A stretch of DNA of 64,000 nucleotides from Plasmopara viticola (Eukaryota > Oomycota > Peronosporomycetes > Peronosporales > Peronosporaceae): contig MBPM02000032.1 of the NCBI GenBank assembly GCA_001695595.3, positions 1 to 64,000 of the forward strand, written 5' to 3'. The notes beneath the pieces are model-generated. The model worked only from the letters and a program-made list of their open reading frames with translations. It was not told where the DNA came from and ran no database searches. Every line of letters starts with the position of its first letter. The stretch's first letter is position 1. This document shows, one piece after another, positions 32,401 through 43,300 of the stretch. A program made the position numbers and the translations under genes.

Positions 32401-34218
32401 ATTGTTGAGGATGCAATTATCCAACTAAGAGTGATTTATTCTCTATTGATCTACAAATAACACCGCGCGATGACTGAACGTGGATGCATATTTAGAGTGA
32501 TGAGGATGATTTCTTCTTTGAAAGTTTATCGAAGCGGGCACATTGTTACAGTATGATGTAAAAGAGAATTCGCGTGAGACCACGGCGGTCATTGGTCACT
32601 TATTTTTAAAGTCAAACTGCTATATTAGTTCAACCGTCACATTAGCAAGTTTAAAAACTTCATAGAAGAGAGTTTTTTTGCATTGTCTGGTTATGCTGGG
32701 ATGTCGAGCATTTAATTGGCGCCCGCCACTTTTGGTGTCCATCTTTCTTCAGACGTGACTACATCAGTTCTGGATCTATTAATGTTTTTATATTTCTCTA
32801 AAAAAAATAGAGCAAAGTAGTGAATATGTAAAATGTGTAAAAGATAAAAAGGGCTTTTTTCGACCTAAATAATTAGCATCGGAAGTGTTTCATAACTGAT
32901 TATGATAACTGAAATTGGTCATCGTTCTCTGTCAGTACAATTCCGATTCTACTCCTCATGCATTTTTAGCCAATCAAATTATTCATATATGGAAGTTTTA
33001 CAAATTGTAGCAGCAGAATCGCTCTGATTTTGGCCCGCACAAGAAGCATAGTTTAAACTCTTGCATTCATCCATTGAGTAACATTCCAGATTTCGCTATC
33101 GTCATGCACAGAGTGCCTCCCCATAACCGTCGCGCAGCAACTGCACTTACCACAGCTTCTGCTTGTCAATCTATGACTGCCACCTCAACCAAACCATTGT
33201 GGGATGGCGTATTCAGGAAGATTGGGCAACCCGCTGAGCCGAAGTCGCATAAGTTTGTAGCGATTGCAACATCACTGCCACGGACGGTGTGGTCTCATTA
33301 CTTAGCTACAAATAAAAAAACTCGAATATTTCTGCATCATCTCGACGAAAAGCGATCCTGTTGATGACGACTGCAAATGCCAGCGGTTCTGTGCATCAGT
33401 GACCGCATCTGGCGAGGATGCAAATGCTCCACGGTAGGCCAACTTGTTTGCCCGCTTGCATCGTCCGATATCTTGAGAATGATCCAAGTACAAGATCCAT
33501 CTGTGGCATCCTTCTCCGGCATCGCGACGTGCGTTTTTCCTCATTCCAAATGTTGCTATCGTGTCACAAACTGTTGCGACAGCAACCTGACCTTTCCAAT
33601 CAGGATTGAAGCGAAAAGCTAGAAGAAGTCTCTAGTCACTTTGATCGAGCTCACCTGGCGCTGCTCGTCGCTCAATTCGATCAACGACTGGGTCAGTTGG
33701 CAGGAAGGAAGTGTGGGTTTGATACGTTGCTTCCATTCATTAGCGCGAGTGCATCAAGCCCGCTCGAACCTTCCTTTGAATGCACATAACCCGATTGCAT
33801 GAGTCCATCTTCGTGCTCGTTGCCTTCTTGCCTGCCTCCTTCTTGTTTGCCTCTATTACGCCATCTTAAGTATGGGAAAGGGACCATACACAATCGTCCG
33901 CCCAAGCACTGCATAAATTGATATTTGGAGTACTCTTAAACACGCTTAGAGCCAGCCATGCAGTAGTACACATGATTTTTCTACTAAGAATTACGACAAT
34001 GTGGACTTTCACGCACGACAGTAATTCTCTATTTTTTGTAATTTTCCGCCATTTTCTGTCGCGATTCTCCAATTTTGTGCTATACAACTACCTGATAACA
34101 CTCAAGGAACACAAGTCACGCGTGGCGTATGAGAGCTCTGATACACTAATAAATACGCCGTGAATGTGCGCTGCTGCACCTGTCAACTGCTTGAACTCTT
34201 GCCACTTTTTGTGACACC

Positions 34219-36759
34219 CTATCCAGATGTGACCGTCACGTGCTGCAAGTGAGAGTCAGGTGATGACGAATTGGGCGCCGAATTTGGCGAATTTGATGCG
34301 GACGGCGGCGACACGAATGGCAAAGCAGCCGAGGAAGTTTTGCCACATAAGACTCGAAACCGCGACTGTTTAGATATAGCAGACAACGATGGCGGCGGTG
34401 ATGCACCACCACAAGACGACGATGATGACGACGATCCGCTAGTCGACCCCACAGTGGCAGAGGTTGCACCAGATGACGGCGAGCAAAACGAGGTCGAAGG
34501 CGATGACAAGGACGATGCGGCAGGTTGCTGAATCTGTGTCAGCATTCCAGCCAACATAGCTTGACTTGAAGTTGCACCCGTCAAAGAAAGTGTGCTCCCC
34601 GATCTCGCGTCGCCACTGGCAGTAGTAGCCTTCATCGCTGCTGTGACACTTCCAGCGAGTTCCAGCGTCGCAGCAGCAGCAGCCTGTGCATTTGCAGCCT
34701 CTTGAGCTTCATCATTCACCGTGTTAACCACCACATGCGGTAACTTTTTGTGTGCTACGGCACGTTTGTGATACGCACGCTTTGCTGCGCGTAACTGGTT
34801 TTGCACCTGGCAACGCGGACACGGTCCGCCCTTACGGTGACGGTGTTTCGTGCCTTCCACCTTGTGCTCAGTAGCTTCAATCTTGCGTTTAAGCTCGCGC
34901 AGGTCTTGCGGTAGGTTCGTCAGGTCTGGCAGCGGTAAGTTCTCGAGCTTCGAGAGCGCCATCTTGGAGAGTGACGCACCTGGGCCAACGATACCCTTCA
35001 CATCCAGGTCTTGCTCCGTAAATGTCCCTTCTAAGTCGGCAAATGTTTCCTGCATCTTAAGTGTCATGAGCCTTTTGCGTTCCTCACGTTTTTTCGGCGT
35101 CTTCTTCTCCTCTTTTCTTGGAGATCTGGTCGTCAGAACGTTCTCGTGGCCAGAGACTAACAAAGGCACGAAGCTGCAGAGTGCCGAGCCGTCCGAGCCA
35201 CCGCCGCTGTTTTGCTGACCACCAAAAGCAAGACTCGTTGCCAAAGACCCGCCAAGCTGGTGCGGATGCGGTCTAGCGACATGTCCAGCACTCAAGTCGC
35301 CATTGCTTGGCATGCTAAAGTTTACCAGCTGTACTTGGTTTTTATAGGGATGATGCAGCTTTCGCTTATGCAGACAGGAGCTTAGTATGTGGCTCACAGT
35401 GCGATTTTGAAACGTGCCAAAGTCTAGACTGTTCCAATCCTCGACAATATCGACGTTTGATGGACTTTTGCTGCTGATAGGACTCAAGGCCATGACTTTT
35501 TCGTTGGATTGTTGCTGCGAACGTTGAGTTTGCATCATATCGAGATCAGTAAGAGCGGTGCTTGTAGCAATAGTCATGCCACTCAATTTGCGATCGGGCG
35601 TTGCATGTGGCTGCAGTCTCTGTTGTTCTTGCTGATGATTTGCTTCTAAATCCCACTGAAGAAACCGGTTTTCCCGATCGCACAGCACAGCGTGATCGAT
35701 AGACGAGAGTAAATCATGCTCATAATCATCACTTTCCATTCCCCACACGTTGCCGTCCTCATCTTCGTCCGCTTTGCTCTCGTCATCTAAATTAGCTTTG
35801 TTTTTCATGTCTAGTGACACAGATACTCGCAACGTCGGTGTGTTAGCTGGCCGCACGAGCTTGGCACGTTTATGCGGGGAACCAGATGCGCTGCCCAGCA
35901 CGAAGTCGAAGTCTTCACCATCCTGTTCACAAAGAGTGGGTGTACCAGACCTGATACTTATTGGTGAATTTGTATCGGGTGCATCCAGTGGAGGTCTTTG
36001 TAAAACAATTGCAGCTTTTTTCTCGCGCGGGCATTTCACCGCAGGCTTTGCTGCTTCGATAGTCTTTCGTGGCAATACTTCATTCGGACCACGCTTCATT
36101 AATGGCGTAACGATAGGCGAAGTCGCACAAGCATTACAATTGGTGTCTGCAACAGTAGCGATATCGTTGAGCGCCAGTGGCTGCGTGTTTTGAAAATCAA
36201 ACACATCCGTGTGGTGGTCAAGGTCGCCGAGGTCGAGGTCCATCCAGCGCTGAAGCTCGTCCTGCGCGTCCATCTCTTTTTCACCACCATCTCTTGCTGC
36301 TAACCTCGTAATCGCCTCGTCGTCTTCATCTTCTAGTGCTCGTCGCAATCTTCGCGCGGCGTCGTCCTCTTCCTGCGTACGTGACAATGGGAACAGTCGG
36401 AGCAGCTGTTCGTCTTGGCTCACCAACGAGTCCACCCGCTGCACAGTCTCACTGGCATCGCATGAACTCTCGGAAAACTCTTTCATAATGTGCAAGAACT
36501 CGACACATGTTTGGCTACGCATATCAGCCGGCTCCGATCCTTTGACCACGTCCTTCGTGGCGGTGGTAGTACTAACAGGGAATGCGCGTGCGTGCGAGGC
36601 CGCATAGCCACTAGTCGCAGAAGAATGCTGGCGCACTGGTGTTTCCAAACGCATCGGAGCCGTGGTGACCGCTTTTCGGGGCAACGTCATCATGTACGTA
36701 GTCGGTCGATGCTCTGCTTGCAAGCTCAAGCAATTATTATCTTTGCCTGCCCCAGCCAT
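34219..36759 (-). CDS. Hypothetical protein, 846 residues, likely nuclear
   Basis: This is the longest intact frame in the window. I do not recognise the family. Residues 85-125 (CVEFLHIMKEFSES ... VQRVDSLVSQDEQLLRLF) resemble one paired-amphipathic-helix repeat of Sin3-type corepressors. Acidic segments follow (about 130-185 and 325-350). Basic clusters at 296-300 (HKRAK) and 546-563 (SPRKEEKKTPKKREERKR) could be nuclear signals. Residues 612-675 are highly charged and probably helical, with a CPRC pair (647-650) followed by QLRAAKRAYHKRAVAHKKLP. The last 150 residues are Ala- then Ser-rich and low in complexity. Start chosen at the first Met; 43 bp upstream lies an inverted CCAAT/E-box palindrome. 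A transcriptional regulator is a guess. Confidence 0.75.
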   Translation of the reverse strand: MAGAGKDNNCLSLQAEHRPTTYMMTLPRKAVTTAPMRLETPVRQHSSATSGYAASHARAFPVSTTTATKDVVKGSEPADMRSQTCVEFLHIMKEFSESSCDASETVQRVDSLVSQDEQLLRLFPLSRTQEEDDAARRLRRALEDEDDEAITRLAARDGGEKEMDAQDELQRWMDLDLGDLDHHTDVFDFQNTQPLALNDIATVADTNCNACATSPIVTPLMKRGPNEVLPRKTIEAAKPAVKCPREKKAAIVLQRPPLDAPDTNSPISIRSGTPTLCEQDGEDFDFVLGSASGSPHKRAKLVRPANTPTLRVSVSLDMKNKANLDDESKADEDEDGNVWGMESDDYEHDLLSSIDHAVLCDRENRFLQWDLEANHQQEQQRLQPHATPDRKLSGMTIATSTALTDLDMMQTQRSQQQSNEKVMALSPISSKSPSNVDIVEDWNSLDFGTFQNRTVSHILSSCLHKRKLHHPYKNQVQLVNFSMPSNGDLSAGHVARPHPHQLGGSLATSLAFGGQQNSGGGSDGSALCSFVPLLVSGHENVLTTRSPRKEEKKTPKKREERKRLMTLKMQETFADLEGTFTEQDLDVKGIVGPGASLSKMALSKLENLPLPDLTNLPQDLRELKRKIEATEHKVEGTKHRHRKGGPCPRCQVQNQLRAAKRAYHKRAVAHKKLPHVVVNTVNDEAQEAANAQAAAAATLELAGSVTAAMKATTASGDARSGSTLSLTGATSSQAMLAGMLTQIQQPAASSLSSPSTSFCSPSSGATSATVGSTSGSSSSSSSCGGASPPPSLSAISKQSRFRVLCGKTSSAALPFVSPPSASNSPNSAPNSSSPDSHLQHVTVTSG

Positions 36760-36801
36760 TGCACCAAAAGACGGCGCTACAACAACAAAAATGAGTCAGC
36801 G

Positions 36802-36838
36802 CACGTGATTGGCTGGATTTATTTTAGCCAATCATGTG
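36802..36838. promoter_or_regulatory. Inverted CCAAT-box pair with E-box, upstream of the 846-residue gene
   Basis: CACGTGATTGGCT (36802-36814) is mirrored by AGCCAATCATGTG (36826-36838): two 13-bp arms with one mismatch around an 11-bp loop. Each arm carries a CCAAT box (one per strand) and one arm has a perfect CACGTG. It lies 43-79 bp upstream of the start codon at 36759, where proximal promoter elements are expected. Confidence 0.5.
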
Positions 36839-38486
36839 TCACCTTTCTTTATCACAATGTTATAATTTTTGTAGCAGCACCTATATATGCAGATTGCAAC
36901 TCCGCGCCGAAGAATATTAGCATTGATGAACACAAGATTCTTCACATCGTTCCATGCACGCTGAGCAAATTTTTAGGAAGGAATGATATAACTTGTATAT
37001 TGCTAGTACATAATTGAAACAACGCGTGGCAGTACACGTAGCAGATGTTTGGAGGGTTCAGGGTTGACACTTAAATATGGCTACATTTGCTCTACTGGCT
37101 ATTTTTAAATCGCTAATAAATGAAACAGTCTATCAATAACATGTAAGCACGTATCATTAATGATGTAAAGACAAGACCTGAGTTATGCGGTCTAAATGTT
37201 GTGGCATGCGCACGTCGACGTCACATTTTATAATTTTGTTGTAGACACTATTATAAGCCTGTCGAATACTGGTACTGACATTATGTTCAAAATTTGCAAC
37301 AGATAAAAAGTAACTGTCGTTGAAGCACCGTCGTAGAATAGAGTTGTGCATTTATACTGTATAATTGAGATTGTGATTGGCAAGAAAAGGATAGGTATGT
37401 TTAAAGTCATTATCAGGGTATCGTGAAGATTCTAGTCAGCTAGCGTCTTGATCTGTTGCGCCACGAACTGGGTACTGGGTGCCAGGACAAAGACCAATCA
37501 ATCAATTTTGAATTTTTGTTAAAGGTGAAGTTTATTGTTTGTCGTCGTCGCCAGGAAATGTACTCGGAAATGTCTTGGGATGTTGTTGCAGTAGTGATTT
37601 GCCAATATTCTTGTAATAAGCCATGTCGCTGCCTCTCATAAAGAACATTAGCTCAAAAGCAATATCGATTCGCATGATAGGCGCGATGGAAGAAAGGATT
37701 TAATGCTTATTCTTAATTTTTCGCAAGATACCGTCACGTGAAAAAATAAACCGCCTCCTTACGTTTCTTTGCGATTGTAGTGTATGTCTACGGGCATTTT
37801 CTATACTTTACTTCAAGTACAATACTACAACGAAATGTTGGTGATAGCTGGGGGGACACTAAGCTTGCACAAGCAATTATTATCCCGAATACATGGTCCA
37901 TAAAAATGAAAAAGAGACTCTTAACGTACCGTTAAGCGTACCACATCAGTTTGATTCCCCCACTTTCGTGAATAAGGCGAGAATCAACGACATTTCAATG
38001 AACTACCGACGCGCAATTGCCGCTAATGAAATTATATTCTGCAGCAACAAAATTACATAAACGAAGTGCTTAAACAGAAATTTAGTTCAGCAGCGAAATT
38101 TTGGTCTTATCCTTTGGGCACATTGCATCATAAGTTACAGTCTTGTGGAGAAAGGCTGGTAGCCTTTCTGATGGAGTCAAGCTAAATTGCCGCACCAGAC
38201 GTTGAAGTGCCATACACAGCTACAGCTGATGTTGATCAGGTTGGGCGCGTCAAAGCTTCTCAGGCACGCGGTCCATGACGTTGGGTGCCTAGGCGATTAC
38301 AACAACATGTATTATCATTTTTGTTCCTTAGGGCAGACACAAATAGGGCACATCTACTTTTCTCATATGCCTTTTCGCAATGTCGTAGTTAGTATACTCG
38401 TGATTGATCACGATTGAAGTGAAGATAATTGTTTTTCGGAAAAGGCAGCACATTTTATTCTATCGTGAGAGCACGACTAGCAACAA
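36839..38486. other. Gene-free stretch
   Basis: AT-rich spacer between the 846-residue gene and the bZIP gene. Short frames lack motifs. The palindromic CTTAACGTACCGTTAAGCGTAC lies at about 37920-37941. Nothing else is identifiable. Confidence 0.4.
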
Positions 38487-38913
38487 ATGGCCTCGATGTC
38501 GTTGTCGTTCATCTTGTGCAATTTGAAGGAAGATGCGGCAACTCGCACTGATAAAGAGTGTGGAAAGGAAAAAGCCCCACTCAGTGCCGTGTTCCAGGCC
38601 GATTGGAACGGTAGCTTAGAAAATGCAGCGAGCAAACGGATTTTAAAAGCCCGAAATCACAGCAAATGCGACAACAAACATACTCTTCCGTTCGACAGGT
38701 ATAGGTAAATAGCGATTTCATAAAAGTGCTCCCCTATTATGCGTTTTTATTTTCCACAGGCAACATCACGTTCGTAAACTGCAAAATATGCGCCAGCGTC
38801 GCTACCGTGATCGAAAAAAAATAACTGCTTCAGCACTACAGGCCAGCGCTGAACAATTACATCAAGAGAATGCAGCTCTGGAAACAGCGATTTTGAAATT
38901 CCTCAGGTCCTAA
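38487..38913 (+). CDS. Short bZIP transcription factor, two exons
   Basis: Exon 1 (38487-38704) starts MASMSLSFILCNLKEDAATR and ends in FDRYR. A 55-nt intron (38705-38759, GTAAAT ... CCACAG) joins it in frame to exon 2 (38760-38913), giving 123 residues. Across the junction the product reads RQHHVRKLQNMRQRRYRDRK, a bZIP basic region, followed by KITASALQASAEQLHQENAAL with leucines at heptad spacing and a stop soon after. Most bZIP proteins are longer and have a longer zipper; this one ends after about three heptads, so it may be a C-terminally truncated copy or a small modulator lacking an activation domain. Both splice sites match oomycete practice and the frame is preserved across the splice, which supports a real gene. 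Confidence 0.6.
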
Positions 38914-39228
38914 ATGCATCGCGCGGACTTCTTCGCGATCCAATGCTGATCTATTACACCAATGCAGTGCCCTCCCTGAAATGAGAAATTGGACCAAACT
39001 TTCTTGCAAAACACGACAATATAAATAATACAAGAAAGACGTGATGTACGTATATATAGTAGCAATAAACTTCAATTTTGGTCACCTGTTTCATTATTGG
39101 TCTCAATTCGAAATAAGCAATATAGTAAGATGTACCAATATTCTCAGCAACAGAGCTATTAAAAGTGGTAAAAGAAGTAAAAAACAAACGCGCTATGAAT
39201 ATTAGACTAGAATGTTCATAGCATAGCT

Positions 39229-40318
39229 CTAGAATTCGAACGACTCTCTCCGGCCTTGCAAGGCAGGCGTGATGCCACCCACAGGGGGGTGCTGTACAGG
39301 TGTGGGCTGTGCTTGCGTCATGCCACTGACACTTGAAGCGGCCATTCCACTAACAACGCTGACGCCTGGCGTGCCAGCATTCTGGCTACTGCCATAAGTA
39401 CGAGCATTGCTAGTGCTCTGGTTCAATCCTACGGGTTGCGATGGAAAGGCACGTCCCGCCACGCGCGGCGATGGCGCCGACGAGTTTTGTAGTGGTTGCT
39501 GGTTGTAGTAGCTCATGGCGTTTGCAGAAACGCCGGTATCAGCACCGGTATTCACTCCGGCCGAACTATTACCGTTATTGTAGCTCGCATACATGGCCCC
39601 CGTTGTATTTTGTGGATCCAGCCCCTTATTGAATGCCACAGGAGTATTCAGAATCTCGTCTTCGTCTTCATCGTGCGCGGCTTTGGAGCGACGTACAAGC
39701 GTCAGAAAAATAATTGCGACAGCGATCACGCCGATCGCTGCGCCGATGATGGCAAAAACGACGCTCATGTCAGAGCCACCACTTGCTGAGTCCTCTTTGG
39801 CACCATTATTGCTACCGCCAGAAGAATTAGATGTTGTAGAGTTGGGCGACAGGTCAGTCGAGTTGTTGGTAGTCGAGTGGCTGTCAGATGTGGTCGATGG
39901 ATCTGTTCCGCTGGATGTCGTTGTGGTGGTAGAGTCTGTGGTATCAGATATTGGAGTAGACGTGCTACTATCAGCACTATTAGCCGTAGAGCTTGCCCAC
40001 GCAGATGTACAGTCTACACCAAATGGGCATGCGTCATTTACTTTCACATAACATCCATCGTCTGCGAACGTAACACAGGGTGGACAGCCTTCACTTGATA
40101 TGGAGCAGGGAGTGGAGGACGCTCCACCTTTATAGCATGTACTGATGGACGAACATTGCGATGTCGACGCATGAGCAGCGCGAGCTGTAGGTTAGTTACG
40201 ATCAAGAAGTTAGCACATACAGTCAAGAAATTAGCATAGCTGTCTGTCATCTTTGAGCAATAAGAAACGCACTGGCGAGCGTTGCGATGGCGCCGAGTAG
40301 CCATAATGAGGTCTGCAT
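39229..40318 (-). CDS. Secreted/type I membrane protein, 8-Cys head and Ser/Thr-rich stalk
   Basis: Two exons give 333 residues: exon 1 40318-40273, intron 40272-40185 (88 nt, GTGCGT ... CCTACAG), exon 2 40184-39229. The intron joins the frames exactly and adds a signal peptide (MQTSLWLLGAIATLATRAAHA). Next comes a segment of about 50 residues with eight cysteines, ending in CPFGVDC. A long Ser/Thr/Asn-rich stalk follows, then one membrane span (VVFAIIGAAIGVIAVAIIFLTLV) and RRSK as stop-transfer. A cytoplasmic tail of about 150 residues, rich in Asn, Ser, Gln and Pro, ends in RRESFEF. This is the layout of a cell-surface mucin-like receptor or adhesin. Function unknown. Without exon 1 the frame would start at an internal Met (40047) and lack a signal peptide, so the spliced model is preferred. 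Confidence 0.75.
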
Positions 40319-43300
40319 TGTTCAGTCGCCTCGAACTTGTCGTCTCTTTGCCGACCTGTATCCCTTCCTCACCACTGAGGGCCTTAGATTACTATTTCTC
40401 TTTCCTTCTCTTTGCTTGATGCCACAACGCCGCGAACGGACTCGCACCGAGCGTTGTATTCTAGTGTTATACACTGACCCTCGTGCTATTCACTGACCCT
40501 CGACGTCGCGCAAGCCAGTTTTTGCAGCGTTTATGTAGGGTCTCTCCCGTAGTCGCGTTGATGATTGAATAAAAAAAGTCAAGGGTAGGGCTATAGCACT
40601 GGTATAAAAAAAAATGTAAAAAATCATCAATGGAGTAACTGAGCGATCGCTACACCGCTACTATGATTCCACTTTTTGTGTAGCGCATGCCTGCATGTCC
40701 TCGTTGGCATACCGGCATTGAGCGCACCAACCGTTTCCGACAATTAGAAGTCTAAAAAGTCTTCTGGTGCTCAAAATTCAAAGGCAACAACATGCATCAA
40801 TTAACCTTTTTTTTAATCCGGGACCAATACTAGTCCATGACAAAATGTTTATGGACTCAAAGTAGTACCAATTTTTTGTAAACTTTACCGAATTTTGCGT
40901 CATGAAGGCAAGTCTGGTTTTACCAAAAATGAGCAAGGGTACAAAAGTGTATGAGTAGAAGAGAAGTTTCTTTTTTATGACAACAATGTCAACTATGCAA
41001 GCTCAAGCTGTATGCTTGGACAACCTATTACAACATTTAACGAGCGCTGTGAGATGTTTGCCTGAGTTTGCACCGTCTTATGATGCGTGATGTTTGTGAC
41101 GGAAACTATTAGTCCTCTCCGTAGCACTTTAAATTTCTCCCAGCAAAGAAGTAGAGTCAAACAATTAAATAAATAGATAGAAATTTGTGGTAAATAGCAT
41201 TCCTATACCTCTCGGAAGGCGAGTAGAATCTTTTCCACGGCCTTGCTGTGGTAAATCAAGAAGCTGCTGCCGCATTTCTTCGAGACCGATATCGCGTAAA
41301 CAATAGCACCTTGTAAATCGAGCGTTGATTAAGCCCGATTAACTTGTCGAGTCATCTCTCCCTCGCGTTTATCCAAGAAGGATTGTATAAAGATGAAGAC
41401 ATCTCCTCGCTCACACGTCGTTGTTAATCGCGCTTGTCACTCAATCAATGGCTTGCTTCCGCCATCGCCTCGCGATTTGTCAAGGCGCCGTCAGGAAATG
41501 TAAAGTTTGTATCAGTTGTTCGAGAAGGTCAAGGAAGGGACCGTTGGTGAGCTTTTTGCTTATGCACTAGACATTAAATAGAAACAGCATAATGTATTAC
41601 ACGCTTTCGAGAAGGTAGTGCTCGCGCGCTAATTTCTTGGGCTAAAATATTGGTCGATGAGCGACTAGTCAAAAGACGCATCATCTGACTGTGCTTATGA
41701 TCTCAAAGACTATAAGCATGACATACTAGTCCATGTTTACGTCTAAAGTATGCGCATACGCATAAATTAATGTTCTCGCAAATTGAACGCTTTTTTGCTA
41801 ATAACCATTTTCAAGATCCAAGGGGACGAACGCGTAGTGTCTAAACGAGCAAAAAAATTGACGCTTTACGCTTCTATGCCAGAGTGAGCAAAGATTGGCG
41901 CAGTCACTACATCTAGTACTTGGTACAGGAATTTCTACTGCGGTGGACGCAATGGTCGCGTGGGTCTGTTGCTTGAAGTAATTCTACCAGTAGGACAAGC
42001 CCGGTCATCGCTCAGTCGTGAGCCGCTTAGCAATGCTCCTAATGACTCCATTCGGGTCAAATGATCCTTCTGATCCCCTTTCCGTAAAGAAGATGTAAAT
42101 CATGACTGTAATAAAGGCCCAAAGCCTCAGTAACAGCGTGACGAGAGCCTCCCATCTTGACTGTACCAAGGGATAAGCGACCATTCTAGTCACTTAGTTT
42201 CGAACCGATGCTAGACTTGATTCTATAGCAAGTCTATGACTGACTGATACCATGCAAGCCACGTTATATTTAGAATACGCAATCGATTGCATAATAAATC
42301 TTGGTGACGATTAATCTATTATTGCTGTGGAAATAATCAACCCTGTACGAAGCTACAACTCTCGCCGTAGAACGCAATGAGTCGTACAGTCAGCTACTCT
42401 AAGCCATAAATCGCAAGCCTGTTAATCGCAAGACTCGATGCGCGAAAAATACGTCCTATTACTCAAGTCTAGAAGCGTGCAGAGTAGGCAAACAAGCAAT
42501 GTCGATAATCATTTATGAATAGTGGTAAGAAGAAAATGTGTCTCGATGACACGCAGTGTGCACAGAGAGAGATGGCCTCCTTCAATGGCATGCGTCGTTG
42601 CTCGAGCCACTCAGCGACCATCCAGCCTTCTCATCCGCGTCAAAATTGACGATTTTCAGTAGCGATATTCACGATGAGATGACGATCGATTAGGGTCTCC
42701 CGCGTAGCAAAGTATTGAGCTTCTCGCATACAGTGTTTTTGAGCAGAGGCTGTCAAAATGCGAGCTGGTGATTGAGCAAAAAATCTTGCATTCCGAAACT
42801 GTGATCGATTTGGTCCCACCACGGTCGAGCAAGCACACCTGAAGACGGCCATGCAAAAATTGTGCACACTAATGAAATGGTAGACAGAACCTTTTTTGTC
42901 TAGAAGAGATAGCAAGTCATTATGCTCAGGTCAATGCTAGCCGGAAGGAAAAGATCGGGACAACCGCCGCCGCATACAGAGGCTTCACAAGCAATAATTC
43001 AGCTGCAATAAAGGCAGATCGCGTGTACGATCGCCAAAGCAATCCACGCAATTCGGCACGAGTAGTCACCTTCACCACCAAAGAGTGCCAAGCCCTATTC
43101 GACGCAAAAAGGAAGGATAAGCATTCGCTTCCGATCCTTTGTATAAAGATAGCAGAGTCGAATTGCGAATCATCTGCATTTTGAAGAATCTGAACGATAG
43201 CACAACTTGAATCTCTCGTGAGAACAAGAAATTTGTTCTATAATTGGTGGCACCTGCAATTTGACTGGTGTGCTTCTTCAATAATGGTGAAGCATAGCGG

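Larger units (their letters stand above)
27212..34218. other. Seven-kilobase AT-rich stretch without intact genes
   Basis: No complete gene was recognised. It holds a 44-bp tandem duplication (28467-28554), a Lys-rich decayed frame (29226-29456, minus), and a fragment at about 31440-31695 (minus) reading NLYHRNTLLSRDAKVENFDW that slightly recalls a COMM domain. An unassigned frame lies at 29751-30089 (plus) and overlapping frames on both strands at 33074-33622. These look like debris from old genes or retroelements. Confidence 0.4.

Noticed and set aside
34271..36193. Open frames on the plus strand opposite the 846-residue gene
   Set aside because: They are antisense shadows of a GC-richer coding region and are low in complexity or acidic only because of the opposite codons.
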